A stretch of 64,000 bases of DNA, taken from Pseudomonas simiae. GTDB lineage: Bacteria > Pseudomonadota > Gammaproteobacteria > Pseudomonadales > Pseudomonadaceae. Of the stretch, positions 19,575-29,315 are shown one piece after another. Under the pieces are notes generated by a model. The model saw only the letters and a program-made list of their open reading frames with translations. It was not told where the DNA came from and searched no databases. Position 1 is the stretch's first letter. Each line of letters starts with the position of its first letter. The stretch spans positions 749,177 through 813,176 of the forward strand of contig NZ_FOKB01000001.1 in assembly GCF_900111895.1 (NCBI RefSeq), written 5' to 3'. The translations under genes and the position numbers were made by a program.

Positions 19575-20573
19575 TCAAACGGCTGGCGATTGAGTGCGGT
19601 TGTCGCTGGCCGTTTCCCGGAACAGTCGTGGTGACATACCGAATGTCGATTTGAAGTGCCGGCTGAAATGTGAACTGCTGCCATAGCCCCAGGCATAGGC
19701 GATCTCGGTGAGTGAGCGATGGGCCTGTTCGCGGTTGCGCAGGTCCTCGGCGCATCGGGACAACCGACGCTGCCAGATATACTCGCTGACGCTGCAGCCC
19801 AATTCATCCTGAAAGGCCCGGTGCAAGCTGCGCACCGAGCACTGTTCAGCATTGGCGATGCGCTCAATGCTGAGGTCGCGGTCCGCCAGGTGGCGCTCAA
19901 TATAGGCCTTGAGGCGATTCTGTTTGAAGAACCGGAAGTCGTGGTCCAGTTGCTTTTCATCTTGCTTGTTCTTCAAGGCATTGTTGAGCAACCCGGCGAT
20001 GCTGTCGCCGATCAGCCCGGCCGACTGGCTGTTGAGCAAGGGGTATTGATGGTAAGCGTCGCTGATCAGGTGCATCAGCATGCGCCCCAGCCCGTTGCGG
20101 CCACTCAAGTGCATGTCGCCGGTCTGTGTCAGTTGGCCGGCGGCGCCTTGGAACAGCAGGATAAAGTGTTCGCAACCCTGGGTACTGGTAACGCTGAAGG
20201 GCTTGCCACAATCGACCAGGAGCATTTCGTCCGGTGCGACGGTACTGCTTTGCTGTCCTTGCTCGAAGTGGCTGACACCGGCAACTTGCAGGATCAACAT
20301 GCGCGGCGTGTCGACGACATCGAGTGCTTTGCTCAAGTGGCGTGAATAGCGATGGGCACTGGCGGTCATGCGGCAGAAACGCAGCTGGCCCAGGTCGCCA
20401 TATTCCAGCCGCCCCTGGAAGTTACCGTTGTGCAACGGGTCGATATGGGTGGCTTCCAGGCGCTTTATATACTCAGGCGTGCGGCCCAGGTGATCGCTCA
20501 TGAACTCTTTCCACTTCATCAGCCGGTCAGAGCGAACGACCTGATCGGTGGACACACAGGCTAGGTTGTTCAT
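19575..20573 (-). CDS. AraC-family regulator, FeaR-like
   Basis: 332 residues with an AraC-binding-like N-terminal half and a standard C-terminal AraC domain (LSIERIANAEQCSVRSLHRAF; SLTEIAYAWGYGSSSHFSRHF). It is the last gene of the second catabolic cluster, 72 bases after the aldehyde dehydrogenase, and ends 12 bases from the convergent AraC gene of the first cluster. The overall form recalls regulators of aromatic amine or aldehyde use. It may sense an aldehyde intermediate of this cluster. Confidence 0.88.
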   Translation of the reverse strand: MNNLACVSTDQVVRSDRLMKWKEFMSDHLGRTPEYIKRLEATHIDPLHNGNFQGRLEYGDLGQLRFCRMTASAHRYSRHLSKALDVVDTPRMLILQVAGVSHFEQGQQSSTVAPDEMLLVDCGKPFSVTSTQGCEHFILLFQGAAGQLTQTGDMHLSGRNGLGRMLMHLISDAYHQYPLLNSQSAGLIGDSIAGLLNNALKNKQDEKQLDHDFRFFKQNRLKAYIERHLADRDLSIERIANAEQCSVRSLHRAFQDELGCSVSEYIWQRRLSRCAEDLRNREQAHRSLTEIAYAWGYGSSSHFSRHFKSTFGMSPRLFRETASDNRTQSPAV

Positions 20574-20645
20574 TGGTTTCGCCTTCTGTCTTTTTGTTAT
20601 GGCTGAAGGGGCAAGGAGGGCGCCTTGCCCGATTCTGGCATGCGA

Positions 20646-22124
20646 TCAGAACGGGTAGCGATGGCTCCCCGCTTGCCAGGTGACCCAATGGGCCCGGGTA
20701 AACTCATCCAAGGCATAGTGACCGTTGAAGCGCCCTAGGCCGGAGTTCTTCTCGCCACCGAACGGTGCATTGGGTTGGTCGTCGACGGTGATGTCGTTGA
20801 TATGGGTCATGCCCGCCACGATGCCACGCGCAAAACTCAGGCCGCGCGCCATGTCCCGGGTGAACACGGCACTGGATAGACCGTACTCGCTTGCATTGGC
20901 CAACTCCAGGGCGTGGGCCTGATTGTGTGCAATCATCAATGGCAATAACGGGCCGAAGGTTTCATCGCGGGCCAATGCCTGCTCGGGGCCCACTTCGCCG
21001 AAGACATGGGCTGGCAGCACGAGCCCTTGCGCCTGGCCACCACACAGTTGCTTGAGACCGGCACGCTCGGCTGCGTCGATCTTCCCCAGCAGGCCATCGA
21101 GCTGACTCTGGTTGACCACCGGCCCGATCACCGTATCGGGCTTGGCCGGGTCACCGGTCTTGAGGTTGAGCACGCGCTCCACCACCAGCGCCGCGAAGTC
21201 GGCATACCGCGAACGATCGACAATGACGCGGTTGACGCTCATGCAGATCTGGCCCTGATGCAGGAAGCGCCCGACCACGGCGGCATGCGCCGCGATCTCG
21301 ATGTCCGCATCGTCCAGGACCACCAGCGGTGCGTTGCCGCCCAGTTCCAGCGCCACGCGCTTGATGTGCTTACCGCCGATGGCGATGCGTCCGACATTGC
21401 GGCCCACGTCGGTGGAACCGGTGAAGGAGATCAGGCTTGGTATCGGGTGCTCGACGAATGCATCACCAATCTCCGAGCCCGCGCCGACCACCACATTCAG
21501 CGCACCCGCGGGGAACCCGGCTTCTTCGAACAGGTGCGCAATCAGCAGGCCTCCGGTGACCGCCGTGTCACTGGCGGGCTTGAGCACCACGGTATTGCCC
21601 AGCGCCAGGGCCGGCACCACCGAGCGCATGCTCAGGTACAGTGGAAAGTTCCAGGGGCTGATGACACCGACCACGCCCAGCGGCTCGCGAAACACGAAGC
21701 TCTGTTCGCCAGGCTTGTAACTGCTCAGGATTCGCCCCTCAACCTGCATCGGCAGCGTTGCGCACTCGCGAACCAGGTTGAGGGTGAACTGCCATTCCAT
21801 CCCTGCCTTGATACGGGTACTGCCGGACTCACGGATCAGCCAGTCGATGATTTCTTCGCTGCGGTCCTGGATGACCTGAGCGAGTTTTTCCAGCTGCGCA
21901 CTGCGCTGGGTCGGGTGCAGCGCTGCCCAGTCGGTCTGTGCGCGCTGGGCCGCCTGGTAGGCGTCATCCAGGTCAACCACCGAGGCCAGCGGCATCTCCA
22001 GCAAGCGTTCGCCGTTGAACGGGTTACGGTCATCCAGGCGTCGTGTCGAACGACCTGTGCGCCAGGTGCCGTTGATGTATTGGTCGCCGCTGATGGCGTA
22101 GGTCGCGAAGGTTGGAATTGTCAT
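20646..22124 (-). CDS. Aldehyde dehydrogenase, benzaldehyde/vanillin type
   Basis: 492-residue NAD(P)-dependent aldehyde dehydrogenase with catalytic Cys294 (QGQICMS), general base Glu260 (ALELGGNAP), the SPWNFPL cofactor loop and FTGSTDVG. The QGQICMS variant and length resemble the dehydrogenases that oxidise aromatic aldehydes such as benzaldehyde or vanillin. In this cluster it would oxidise the aldehyde released by the carotenoid-oxygenase-family enzyme. Confidence 0.92.
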   Translation of the reverse strand: MTIPTFATYAISGDQYINGTWRTGRSTRRLDDRNPFNGERLLEMPLASVVDLDDAYQAAQRAQTDWAALHPTQRSAQLEKLAQVIQDRSEEIIDWLIRESGSTRIKAGMEWQFTLNLVRECATLPMQVEGRILSSYKPGEQSFVFREPLGVVGVISPWNFPLYLSMRSVVPALALGNTVVLKPASDTAVTGGLLIAHLFEEAGFPAGALNVVVGAGSEIGDAFVEHPIPSLISFTGSTDVGRNVGRIAIGGKHIKRVALELGGNAPLVVLDDADIEIAAHAAVVGRFLHQGQICMSVNRVIVDRSRYADFAALVVERVLNLKTGDPAKPDTVIGPVVNQSQLDGLLGKIDAAERAGLKQLCGGQAQGLVLPAHVFGEVGPEQALARDETFGPLLPLMIAHNQAHALELANASEYGLSSAVFTRDMARGLSFARGIVAGMTHINDITVDDQPNAPFGGEKNSGLGRFNGHYALDEFTRAHWVTWQAGSHRYPF

Positions 22125-22194
22125 TGTCTTACCTTAGGCAGGTAGCCGCGTTGATTGAGGGTAGGTGAGGGCAGACCCTTTGAAGTGTGTCTTT

Positions 22195-23043
22195 TCAGCT
22201 GCGTATCCAGGCGCGTCCCCAGGAGTTGAGGGTGTATTCCTCTTGGGGCCAGACGCCTGGCGCGCGGCTGGCTTCGGTGATTTCCAGCTCCGCCGAGAAC
22301 TCCAGGCGATTGCGATCGGCATCGACCACCATGAAGAACAGGTTATTGCCCGGACCGTGGCGACCTGGGCCAAAGAACAATGTAATCCGCTCCTTGGCGA
22401 AACGGTCGCCCCAGTCGCGAATGTCATTCCACTCGTTGGTTTCGTAACAGTGATGATCCCATTCGTTTTTCGAACCGCGGAAAAACGCCAGCGAGTGGTG
22501 CTCGTCGTCTGAACGCAGGAAGCAGGTCGTGAGCTGGCTGCTCTGCTCATCGACAACATTGTCCGAGACCGTGAACCCCACCGTGTTGACGTAGAAGTCG
22601 ATCATCGCTTCCAGCTCCGTGGTCTGGAACACCACATGCTGCAGGCGGCCCGGCATGCCCTTGCGGTCGGTGGCGACGGCGCCAAGAGACACGCCAAACA
22701 CGGTTTGCCGGCCCTGGGGGTCGCGGATTTGAAAGGCGCCGGCTTCCAGCAGTGGCGAGTCGAGCGCTTCGACGCTACAGCCCTTGCTCACCAGGCGCGT
22801 GCGCAGTTTACTCAAGCGCGCTTGGCTGCCCAGGTCGTACGCGGCCGCGAGCAGGCCGCTGTGGTCGGCGGGCGAGATTAGCATGGCCCGTTGCGGGCCT
22901 TGGAGCAGCCAACTGCCGTCTGCCTGCGCCAGGCAGTTCATGTCCAGCAGGCGCCGATAGAAATCAACTTGTTGCTGGGGCGCTTTGCTCGCCAGGTGCA
23001 GGTAACACAGGCGTGCGGGGGTAGAAGTCTGCAAGGTTTGCAT
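22195..23043 (-). CDS. Extradiol-type ring-cleavage dioxygenase (VOC fold)
   Basis: 282 residues made of two VOC modules. The C-terminal module keeps the iron triad of type I extradiol enzymes: His136 (RLQHVVF), His183 (EHHSLAFF) and Glu248 (NRLEF), plus the GPGRHGPGNNLFF segment. The N-terminal module lacks ligands, as in that family. AGGTG precedes ATG 23043; the upstream extension is Arg/Pro/Cys-rich and overlaps the monooxygenase gene. It probably opens the catechol produced by the adjacent hydroxylase. Confidence 0.85.
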   Translation of the reverse strand: MQTLQTSTPARLCYLHLASKAPQQQVDFYRRLLDMNCLAQADGSWLLQGPQRAMLISPADHSGLLAAAYDLGSQARLSKLRTRLVSKGCSVEALDSPLLEAGAFQIRDPQGRQTVFGVSLGAVATDRKGMPGRLQHVVFQTTELEAMIDFYVNTVGFTVSDNVVDEQSSQLTTCFLRSDDEHHSLAFFRGSKNEWDHHCYETNEWNDIRDWGDRFAKERITLFFGPGRHGPGNNLFFMVVDADRNRLEFSAELEITEASRAPGVWPQEEYTLNSWGRAWIRS

Positions 23044-23065
23044 AAACACCTCGGTGGCTGAAGGT

Positions 23066-24712
23066 TCAGGGGTAGACGGGGGCCATGGCCGGTTGATCCG
23101 CACAGGCGCTTGTCGAGGGGATGCCGAACAGCGCCTGCAAGGCGGCGGCAGCCTGGTCTTGGGTGGTCTTGTCGAAGAGGGCGGCGACATAGCGATCGGG
23201 GCGCAGCAACACAAACGTGTGGCTGTCGCCCAGCAGGTCCTTGAGCGCATCCTCATGGTCTTGAAGTACGGTGCAGCCAGGCAGCGATGGCAGGGCCTGG
23301 AAGTGCGCAGGCAGGATCAGGATGCGCTTGGCCTCCAGGTGATCCCAAAGACCGTGGCGCAGTTCATCAAGACGCTGGCGAGCAGGGTCGCCATATTGAA
23401 TCAGGGCAAAGCCGGCACCGATGCTCGCGTCCAGCAACTGGGCGTGGCCTTGGGCGTCGGTCAGCAGCGGCTGAGGAAACATTTGCCCACAGGCCAGCTT
23501 TCCGGCCTTGCCGTCGGGCAGCACCAGGCCTTGGGTAAAGCGTGGTTTTGGCTTGAAGCGCATCTGCAGGAAATAGTCGCGCAGCGGCGGCACCAGGCCG
23601 ACCAACGCGAATGCCGCACTGATCAGGCGAGCCCGCAGCACGGTAGCCGGCGCCATGACCACGCCCAGGTTCAGGGCCAACTTGATCAAGGCCCAGGCAT
23701 GCCCGCGCCGCTCGCTTTCGTAGGACTGCAAGGCGGTCGCGGCCAATTTGCCGTTGAGTACGCCGATCAACTTCCAGCCCAGATTATGAGCATCGCGAAC
23801 GCCGCTGTTCATCCCCTGTCCGGCGTAGGGCGGGGTCAGGTGCGCGGCATCACCGGCGAGCAATACGCGGCCCACCTGCCAGCGCTCTGCAACGCGGGCA
23901 TGAAAGGTGTAGACCGTCTTGCGCACGATCGAAACCGGCGCATCGCCCTTGAACGGACGCAACAGCACGTGCAGGCTTTGCGGGCTGAGCACCTGCTCCT
24001 CGGTTTCGTCCGGCCGGAGCATGAATTCGAAACGCCGCGTACGGTGCGGACCGGGTACTTCCACCACCGGGCGCCGGGCGTCACAGTACACGCGGGTCTG
24101 CCAGAACGGGTCGTCGTCCTGGTCGGTATCGACCACCAGCCAGCGCGAGGAGAAGCTCGACCCGACCATCTCGATTCCCAGTTGCTTGCGCACCGGGCTG
24201 CGGCCGCCGTCGCAGGCGACCAGGTAGTTGGCCTTGACGTCGAGCAATTGGCCATCGGTGTCCTTGATCAAGGCACGCACACCGTGCGCGTCTTGAGTGA
24301 ACTCCAGCAGTTCGTGATTGAAGCGTGCAGTCACGCTCGCAAAGCGCTCAAGGCCGGTCTTCAGCGTGTGTTCGAACAGTGGCTGGCGAAAGGCATTGCG
24401 TTTGGGAAAACCATACACCTTGCCGGTGGGCTCGACCTTGCCAAAGCAACGCCCGCCCGGGCGGGTGAAGTAATGCACGCCGTAGCCCGGCACCACATCG
24501 TGTAGCACGGCGGCATCCAGCCCGATCGCCTGCATGGTGCGCAGGGATTCATCGTCGATCGAGACAGCGCGGGGCTCGGTCACGGTGCCGGCCTTGCGGT
24601 CGATGATCAGGGTATCCACCTGACCCTGGCCAAGCAGGTTGGCCAGAGTCAGTCCGGTGGGGCCGGCGCCGATGATCAGGACTTGAGTGCTGAAGCTGTT
24701 GAGGGTTGTCAT
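23066..24712 (-). CDS. FAD-dependent aromatic monooxygenase, MhpA-like
   Basis: 548-residue flavoprotein hydroxylase of the PHBH class. It has the dinucleotide motif GAGPTG at 15-20, the LVACDGGRSPVRK DG motif and the GDAAHLTPPYAGQGMNSG FAD-ribose motif, and a C-terminal thioredoxin-like extension as in MhpA and phenol hydroxylase. It lies 22 bases before the extradiol dioxygenase gene. The pairing implies hydroxylation of a phenolic acid to a catechol before ring cleavage. The substrate is unproven. Confidence 0.9.
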   Translation of the reverse strand: MTTLNSFSTQVLIIGAGPTGLTLANLLGQGQVDTLIIDRKAGTVTEPRAVSIDDESLRTMQAIGLDAAVLHDVVPGYGVHYFTRPGGRCFGKVEPTGKVYGFPKRNAFRQPLFEHTLKTGLERFASVTARFNHELLEFTQDAHGVRALIKDTDGQLLDVKANYLVACDGGRSPVRKQLGIEMVGSSFSSRWLVVDTDQDDDPFWQTRVYCDARRPVVEVPGPHRTRRFEFMLRPDETEEQVLSPQSLHVLLRPFKGDAPVSIVRKTVYTFHARVAERWQVGRVLLAGDAAHLTPPYAGQGMNSGVRDAHNLGWKLIGVLNGKLAATALQSYESERRGHAWALIKLALNLGVVMAPATVLRARLISAAFALVGLVPPLRDYFLQMRFKPKPRFTQGLVLPDGKAGKLACGQMFPQPLLTDAQGHAQLLDASIGAGFALIQYGDPARQRLDELRHGLWDHLEAKRILILPAHFQALPSLPGCTVLQDHEDALKDLLGDSHTFVLLRPDRYVAALFDKTTQDQAAAALQALFGIPSTSACADQPAMAPVYP

Positions 24713-24733
24713 TGTTATTCCCTTCCAAAGGTT

Positions 24734-25552
24734 TCAGTCCGGCTGCGCGGGGCGTTGAGTCAGGGCCGCCATGCGTTGCGAGAGTGTCTGTGCGAGGGTC
24801 AGCATCTGTTCCCCTTGTTGCGCTTCCTGGGTGTTGTCACGCTCCTGGATCGGACGCACGCAACTGATGCTGCCCAGCACCTTGCCGTCGCTGTCGAAAA
24901 TCGGTGCCGCGAGGCCGTAGACGCCGGGATCGATTTCCGCCGCACTGGCGACATAGCCCTGGCGACGCAGTTGCTGCAGCGCGCGGCGGAACTGTTCCCA
25001 GGTTTGGCCCAGGTGGCTGGCGCGCACTTCATCCGGGTTTTCCAGGAACAGCTGGCGGTGCTGGCGCGAGGTCATGTTGGCGAGGATCGCTTTCGATGTC
25101 GCGCCGAGGAACAACGGCCTGGGCGAACCCCGGGAGTAGCTGACCTCACTGAACAACTCGCCATGCTGGTGGATACATACCACCTGGTCCTTGAACAGCC
25201 GACAGATCAGCCATACCTGTTGCTCGCTCCAGCGTGGCAGAGCCTGTTCCAGCGACTGTGCCGCGCGCACCAGAGGGTCGCTCAGGCGCAGCTGGCGGTC
25301 CCAGGTGATGATCCGTGCGCCCAGTGCATAGCGTCCGGCTTCGACCTGAAACAACAGGCTCGCCTCGGCCAGTTCGCGTACGTAGCGGTAAATGGTCGAG
25401 CGGGTGTAACCCAGTGCGGCGCCCATTTCGTCCACCGCCCAGATCGGGCTGGCCTCGGTGAACAGGTCCAGCACCCGCAGCATGCGTTCCAGGCTGGAGC
25501 CTTTGCTATCGGCTTCCAGCTCCGACGGGCGTTCTGATTCAAGTAGATTCAT
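24734..25552 (-). CDS. IclR-family transcriptional regulator
   Basis: 272 residues: winged helix (LERMLRVLDLFTEASPIW; LGYTRSTIYRYVRELAEASL) and an IclR effector domain (about 100-255; RPLFLGATSKAILANM, GLAAPIFDSDGKVLGSISC). It lies three bases after the FAH-family gene and 21 before the monooxygenase, that is, inside the operon it presumably controls. A GGATTT-N6-AAATCC palindrome upstream of the FAH gene is a candidate operator. Confidence 0.93.
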   Translation of the reverse strand: MNLLESERPSELEADSKGSSLERMLRVLDLFTEASPIWAVDEMGAALGYTRSTIYRYVRELAEASLLFQVEAGRYALGARIITWDRQLRLSDPLVRAAQSLEQALPRWSEQQVWLICRLFKDQVVCIHQHGELFSEVSYSRGSPRPLFLGATSKAILANMTSRQHRQLFLENPDEVRASHLGQTWEQFRRALQQLRRQGYVASAAEIDPGVYGLAAPIFDSDGKVLGSISCVRPIQERDNTQEAQQGEQMLTLAQTLSQRMAALTQRPAQPD

Positions 25553-25555
25553 GAC

Positions 25556-26407
25556 TCACTGCTCGTCGGCGATGCTGTTGCGCAGGCGGCCGATGCCGGT
25601 TATCTCGACTTCGACGGTGTCGCCGGGCTTCATCCACACCGGCGGTTCACGGAAGGCACCGACGCCACCAGTGGTGCCGCTGACAATCACGTCGCCGGGG
25701 GCCAGTTCGGTGAACGTGGAGCAGTACTCGATCAACTGGCGCACGTCGAAAATCATGTCGCTGGTGCGGGTGTGTTGCATCACTTCGCCGTTCAGGCGCG
25801 TGGTCAGTTCCAGCTCCTGCGGGTCGTTGATCTCGTCGTGGGTCACCATCCAAGGGCCGAATCCACCGGTTTGGGGGAAGTTCTTGCCGGGCACGAACTG
25901 GAGGGTGTGCTTCTGCCAGTCGCGCACACTGCCATCGTTGTAGCAGGCATAACCGGCCACGTAGTCCAGCGCGTCCGCTGCGTTGACGTGCCTTGCGGTT
26001 TTGCCGATGACCACTGCGAGTTCGCCTTCGAAATCCAGTTTGTGCGACACCTTTGGACGAATGATCGGCTGCAGGTGCGCGACCTGGCTGTCGGCGAAAC
26101 GCGTGAAAATCATCGGATAGGTCGGCATGTCACGCCCGGTCTCCCGCACGTGGGTGGCATAGTTGATGCCGATGCACAGCACTTTCCCGGGATTGGCGAT
26201 CACCGGCAGGAAGGTGACGTCGGCCAATGGCACGCGGGGCAGTGGCGCGAGCACGGCCGGTGTCAGCTCCCCCAGGCGATTGGCGGCAATGGCTTGCTTG
26301 AGGTCAGCGCCAAAGGTTGATTTGACCGATTCCAGGTCAATCAGTTGATCACCTTCGACCACACCGTAGGTCGTGCGACCGTGAACAATGAAGCTTGCAA
26401 GTTTCAT
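25556..26407 (-). CDS. Fumarylacetoacetate hydrolase-family enzyme
   Basis: 283 residues of the FAH superfamily. Metal ligands fall in DFEGELAVVIGK (two Glu) and YNDGSVRDWQ (Asp), and the lid motif GINYATHVRETG is present. Relatives hydrolyse or isomerise acyl-pyruvate and ring-cleavage products. ATG 26407 follows AGAGGA. After the extradiol step, this enzyme could split or isomerise the ring-fission product. The exact reaction cannot be told from sequence. Confidence 0.9.
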   Translation of the reverse strand: MKLASFIVHGRTTYGVVEGDQLIDLESVKSTFGADLKQAIAANRLGELTPAVLAPLPRVPLADVTFLPVIANPGKVLCIGINYATHVRETGRDMPTYPMIFTRFADSQVAHLQPIIRPKVSHKLDFEGELAVVIGKTARHVNAADALDYVAGYACYNDGSVRDWQKHTLQFVPGKNFPQTGGFGPWMVTHDEINDPQELELTTRLNGEVMQHTRTSDMIFDVRQLIEYCSTFTELAPGDVIVSGTTGGVGAFREPPVWMKPGDTVEVEITGIGRLRNSIADEQ

Positions 26408-26637
26408 GAAGTGTCCTCTCGAAAAGGAAGCGGGAGATGGCAGCAATGGGTTTAATCTAGTCTTGAGCATTTATCCTGTAAAGTGGGATTTTTGTATAAA
26501 TCCTGCATTGCGAAATAAACGTGAGTTTTCTGTTCGATCATCGGATCCAGCCCTGTAACGCCGGGCAGCCCGCGCCCTTCCAGCAAGTGGAGGGCCACGG
26601 GCGTGTCGCATGGAGAGAGGGGGAGCGGTGGCGCGAC
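26408..26637. promoter_or_regulatory. Internal control region before the FAH-IclR-hydroxylase segment
   Basis: 230-base gap in an otherwise tight cluster. It has an AT-rich part (26455-26530) holding the palindrome described separately and probably an internal minus-strand promoter. The remainder next to the oxygenase gene is GC-rich and shows nothing I recognise. Confidence 0.4.
26486..26503. promoter_or_regulatory. Candidate IclR operator palindrome
   Basis: GGATTT-TTGTAT-AAATCC, perfect six-base arms, about 80 bases upstream of the FAH-family start. ATCCTG is repeated at 26473-26478 and 26500-26505. IclR-family operators are often short palindromes of this size; assignment rests on position. 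Confidence 0.4.
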
Positions 26638-28083
26638 TTAGTGCGGTGCCCAGCAGCCGTGCAGTGACATGCGCATGCGGAACGGGATTTTGATGCGTGC
26701 GAGGGGGCCGGCGGCCATGGCGGTGGCGTCCAGCACCACCAGTTCGCTGCGGCCTTCGGCAATCAGGTTGAGCAGGCAGACTACGTAGCCGTCGCCTTCC
26801 TTGGCTTGCGCGGAGCGCGGAATGAAGATGGGTTCCTGGAAACAGCCGCTGTCCCCGGGAAACCAGGCATCGGTGACACCGGTCGTGAGGTTGAGGTGAA
26901 CCAGCAGGTTGAAAAACTGGAATGGCATCGGCCCGTTCGACGGGTTGTACGGGCGCTCTGGATCGAAGGCGAGCATGAATCCATGTTCATACTTGCGGCC
27001 GATGTAGCGGTCATCGCAGCGGGGAAACTCGCAGGGATAGTCCGTCAGCGCCTGGGGTTGTAGTTCATCCTGCGCACTGTTCAGGTCGAATATCCAGCGC
27101 ATCAGACTGGCGGCCAGGGTCTCTGGCGGCGGTACGAAACCGTCCGCCTGGGGGAAGAAGTAGAAGATGTTGCCGCCGGTGACCGGCATGTCCAGATACA
27201 CTTTGCCGTCTTCATCGAACGCATTCAGGGTATGGCCCTGGAAGCCGTCCTTAGGTCCTTTGAACCAGCGCACGTCGCGCGCATGGCCGTAACGGGGCAC
27301 CACGGCAAACAGCTGGGGCAACTCGGGCTGCCACTGGAAATGCTGGCCGCCTTTTTTCATGCGTTCGACGTCCACTGTCAACGGGATCAGTGGGAACACC
27401 ACATACCGTTCGGTGACCGCGAAGTCGTGGACCATCGCGGCGTAGGGCGCCTGGAACCAGATTTCATGCAGCAGCTTCCCCTCTGGCGATATCTCGAAAT
27501 AGGCCATGTCCGGTGTACCGTCGCCTTTGGCTTCGTAACTGAAGGCCAGCAGGTTTCCCGTGACGGGGTCGAGCTTGGGGTGGGCAGTGAACGTCGCAGA
27601 GTCAATCTGCCCGTCGAAATTCCACTCGCCGAGAGTCTCCAGGGTCTGCGGGTCCAACGCCCAGGGCATGGCATCCTCCTTGAGAGCCAGCAGGACGTTG
27701 TTGTGCGGGATCACAGACGTGTTGGCGGTGGTGTTGTTTTTGGCCGCCAGCGGGTCGTTGGTGTAGACGTTGCGGTACACACCATTGAGCGAGCGCCCTT
27801 CACGGCGCTGAGCGACCAGGCGATCGGTCAGCACATAGCGGCGGCGCAGCGAGACCTTGCCATCAGCAAAATAAAAGCCGCTGACCAAGGCATCGCCATT
27901 GAAGAAAATATCGTTGCCGAGCATGGGCGGGTATTGCGGGTCGGGTGACACCTGGTAAAAGGCCCCACGGATCGCCTCGGGAAGGGCGCCTTCGATTTCA
28001 AGGTCATACACGTCGCCCTCGACGCGGCTCGGCGCATACAGCGCTCCGGAAAATTCCGGGGTGTTTGGGAATGGCGTATTCAT
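26638..28083 (-). CDS. Carotenoid-oxygenase-family alkene-cleaving enzyme
   Basis: 481 residues, the size of isoeugenol and lignostilbene oxygenases. The four iron-binding histidines expected of the beta-propeller are at His168 (TAHPKLD), His219 (MVHDFAV), His284 (FQGHTLN) and His475 (SLHGCW). These enzymes split a side-chain C=C bond with O2 to yield aldehydes. Sequence style (DLEIEGALPEAIRG, EPIFIPRS, EGDGYVV) is closer to isoeugenol monooxygenase than to true carotenoid enzymes. It would perform the first step of this cluster. Confidence 0.9.
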   Translation of the reverse strand: MNTPFPNTPEFSGALYAPSRVEGDVYDLEIEGALPEAIRGAFYQVSPDPQYPPMLGNDIFFNGDALVSGFYFADGKVSLRRRYVLTDRLVAQRREGRSLNGVYRNVYTNDPLAAKNNTTANTSVIPHNNVLLALKEDAMPWALDPQTLETLGEWNFDGQIDSATFTAHPKLDPVTGNLLAFSYEAKGDGTPDMAYFEISPEGKLLHEIWFQAPYAAMVHDFAVTERYVVFPLIPLTVDVERMKKGGQHFQWQPELPQLFAVVPRYGHARDVRWFKGPKDGFQGHTLNAFDEDGKVYLDMPVTGGNIFYFFPQADGFVPPPETLAASLMRWIFDLNSAQDELQPQALTDYPCEFPRCDDRYIGRKYEHGFMLAFDPERPYNPSNGPMPFQFFNLLVHLNLTTGVTDAWFPGDSGCFQEPIFIPRSAQAKEGDGYVVCLLNLIAEGRSELVVLDATAMAAGPLARIKIPFRMRMSLHGCWAPH

Positions 28084-28118
28084 CGCGTTATCTCATTGAT
28101 CGGTTTGGGTGGCGTCGT

Positions 28119-29300
28119 TCAGGCGGATTGGGCTGACAGGGCCTGCCCGCCGGGCTTAACGCCGCGACGGAAGCGAGCCACCACCAGGCACGAGATGATC
28201 AAGGCCAGCCCATAAGCGCAGGCGGCCAGCCAGCCCACCGCGCGGAAATGCCCTTCGCCCACTACCAGCGCGGCGCCAAAGGGGCCAAGCCCTTGCCCGA
28301 CGAATATCGCGGCGTTGCCCAGTCCCGCCAGGCGCCCGGAGGGATCCAGTTCGGCGGCCATGGAAAGCAGATAGGGCAAGCTGAAAAACCACACCATATG
28401 GATCAGGCACGCCGTGGTGGCAAAGGCAACGGTACTGTCGCCATACACCATGATCAGGGTCGCCACTAACGCAGCACCGAAGCTCAACAGTTGCGGGAAC
28501 AGTAGGCCAAGCCGCCGTCCGATGAGCCCGGAAAGGCCTGCACCCAGGGCACCCGCCAGGATGCTGCCGCCGAGGATAGCCCCGATCTGTTGAGGTTCCA
28601 GGCCCAGGCTTTTACCGATTCGTTCCTGGTACACCCATAGAGCGGAATGCCCGAAGAATAGCAGCGCAAACAGCGCGATCAGCAGCAGTGAGGTCACCCC
28701 GAACGGTCGGGCCGCGCCATGGGCGATGCGTTGGGCGTCCGGGTAATGCCTGGGGATTCTCCCGCAACCCAGTGCGGCAAGCAGGCTGGTGATGGCCAGC
28801 AGGCCAAAGGCACCCCGCACGCCAAATACCTGCAGCAGCAGAGGCATCGAGGTGACCAGCAGCATGCCCCATAACAAGTTGCCGATATTGATCACTGCAA
28901 ACGTTGCATCTTTGGACCGGCGCAGTGCCGCGGTCGCATACACCACCGCCATGACCGCGCCACCGCTGGCGCCGCAGATGATCCGCAAGACCACCAGCCA
29001 CGTCTGGCTGTGAACCTGAGTGCTGATCAGGTTGCCGACGGCCAGTATCAACAAGGCCACCCGTGCAAAGCGGCGGCGGTCGACACGGGCCATGAGCAGG
29101 GCACATACGCCGCAGGCGATGGCCATCGCGATTAGCTCGGCAGCGAAGATCACGCCGATGGCATTGAGCGGCACCCCCAGTTGGTCAATCAGCGCGCCGC
29201 CCAGAATCGGCTGGATCTGCAGCGTTCCCAGGGAAATGACCATCATCAGGCAAATAGCGCCCAGTGATTGCTTGCTGTCGATGGAGTCGAGCGCATTCAT
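28119..29300 (-). CDS. Major facilitator superfamily transporter
   Basis: 393 residues with about twelve hydrophobic segments and an inter-helix MARVDRRRFAR loop after TM2-3. ATG 29300 follows GAGGTGA; an adjacent GTG at 29303 is less likely. It lies between the outer-membrane channel gene (13 bases away) and the oxygenase, so it likely carries the cluster's substrate or a product across the inner membrane. Direction of transport is unknown. Confidence 0.88.
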   Translation of the reverse strand: MNALDSIDSKQSLGAICLMMVISLGTLQIQPILGGALIDQLGVPLNAIGVIFAAELIAMAIACGVCALLMARVDRRRFARVALLILAVGNLISTQVHSQTWLVVLRIICGASGGAVMAVVYATAALRRSKDATFAVINIGNLLWGMLLVTSMPLLLQVFGVRGAFGLLAITSLLAALGCGRIPRHYPDAQRIAHGAARPFGVTSLLLIALFALLFFGHSALWVYQERIGKSLGLEPQQIGAILGGSILAGALGAGLSGLIGRRLGLLFPQLLSFGAALVATLIMVYGDSTVAFATTACLIHMVWFFSLPYLLSMAAELDPSGRLAGLGNAAIFVGQGLGPFGAALVVGEGHFRAVGWLAACAYGLALIISCLVVARFRRGVKPGGQALSAQSA

Positions 29301-29315
29301 CACACATCACCTCAG

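Noticed and set aside
20583-20600. Third copy of the AraC-type motif (TGTCTTTTT) near the second AraC gene
   Set aside because: Only about nine bases agree; the conserved CAACCAA half is missing.
23044-23256. N-terminal extension of the extradiol-type gene
   Set aside because: Overlaps the monooxygenase coding sequence and is Arg/Cys/Pro-rich; ATG 23043 has a strong ribosome site.
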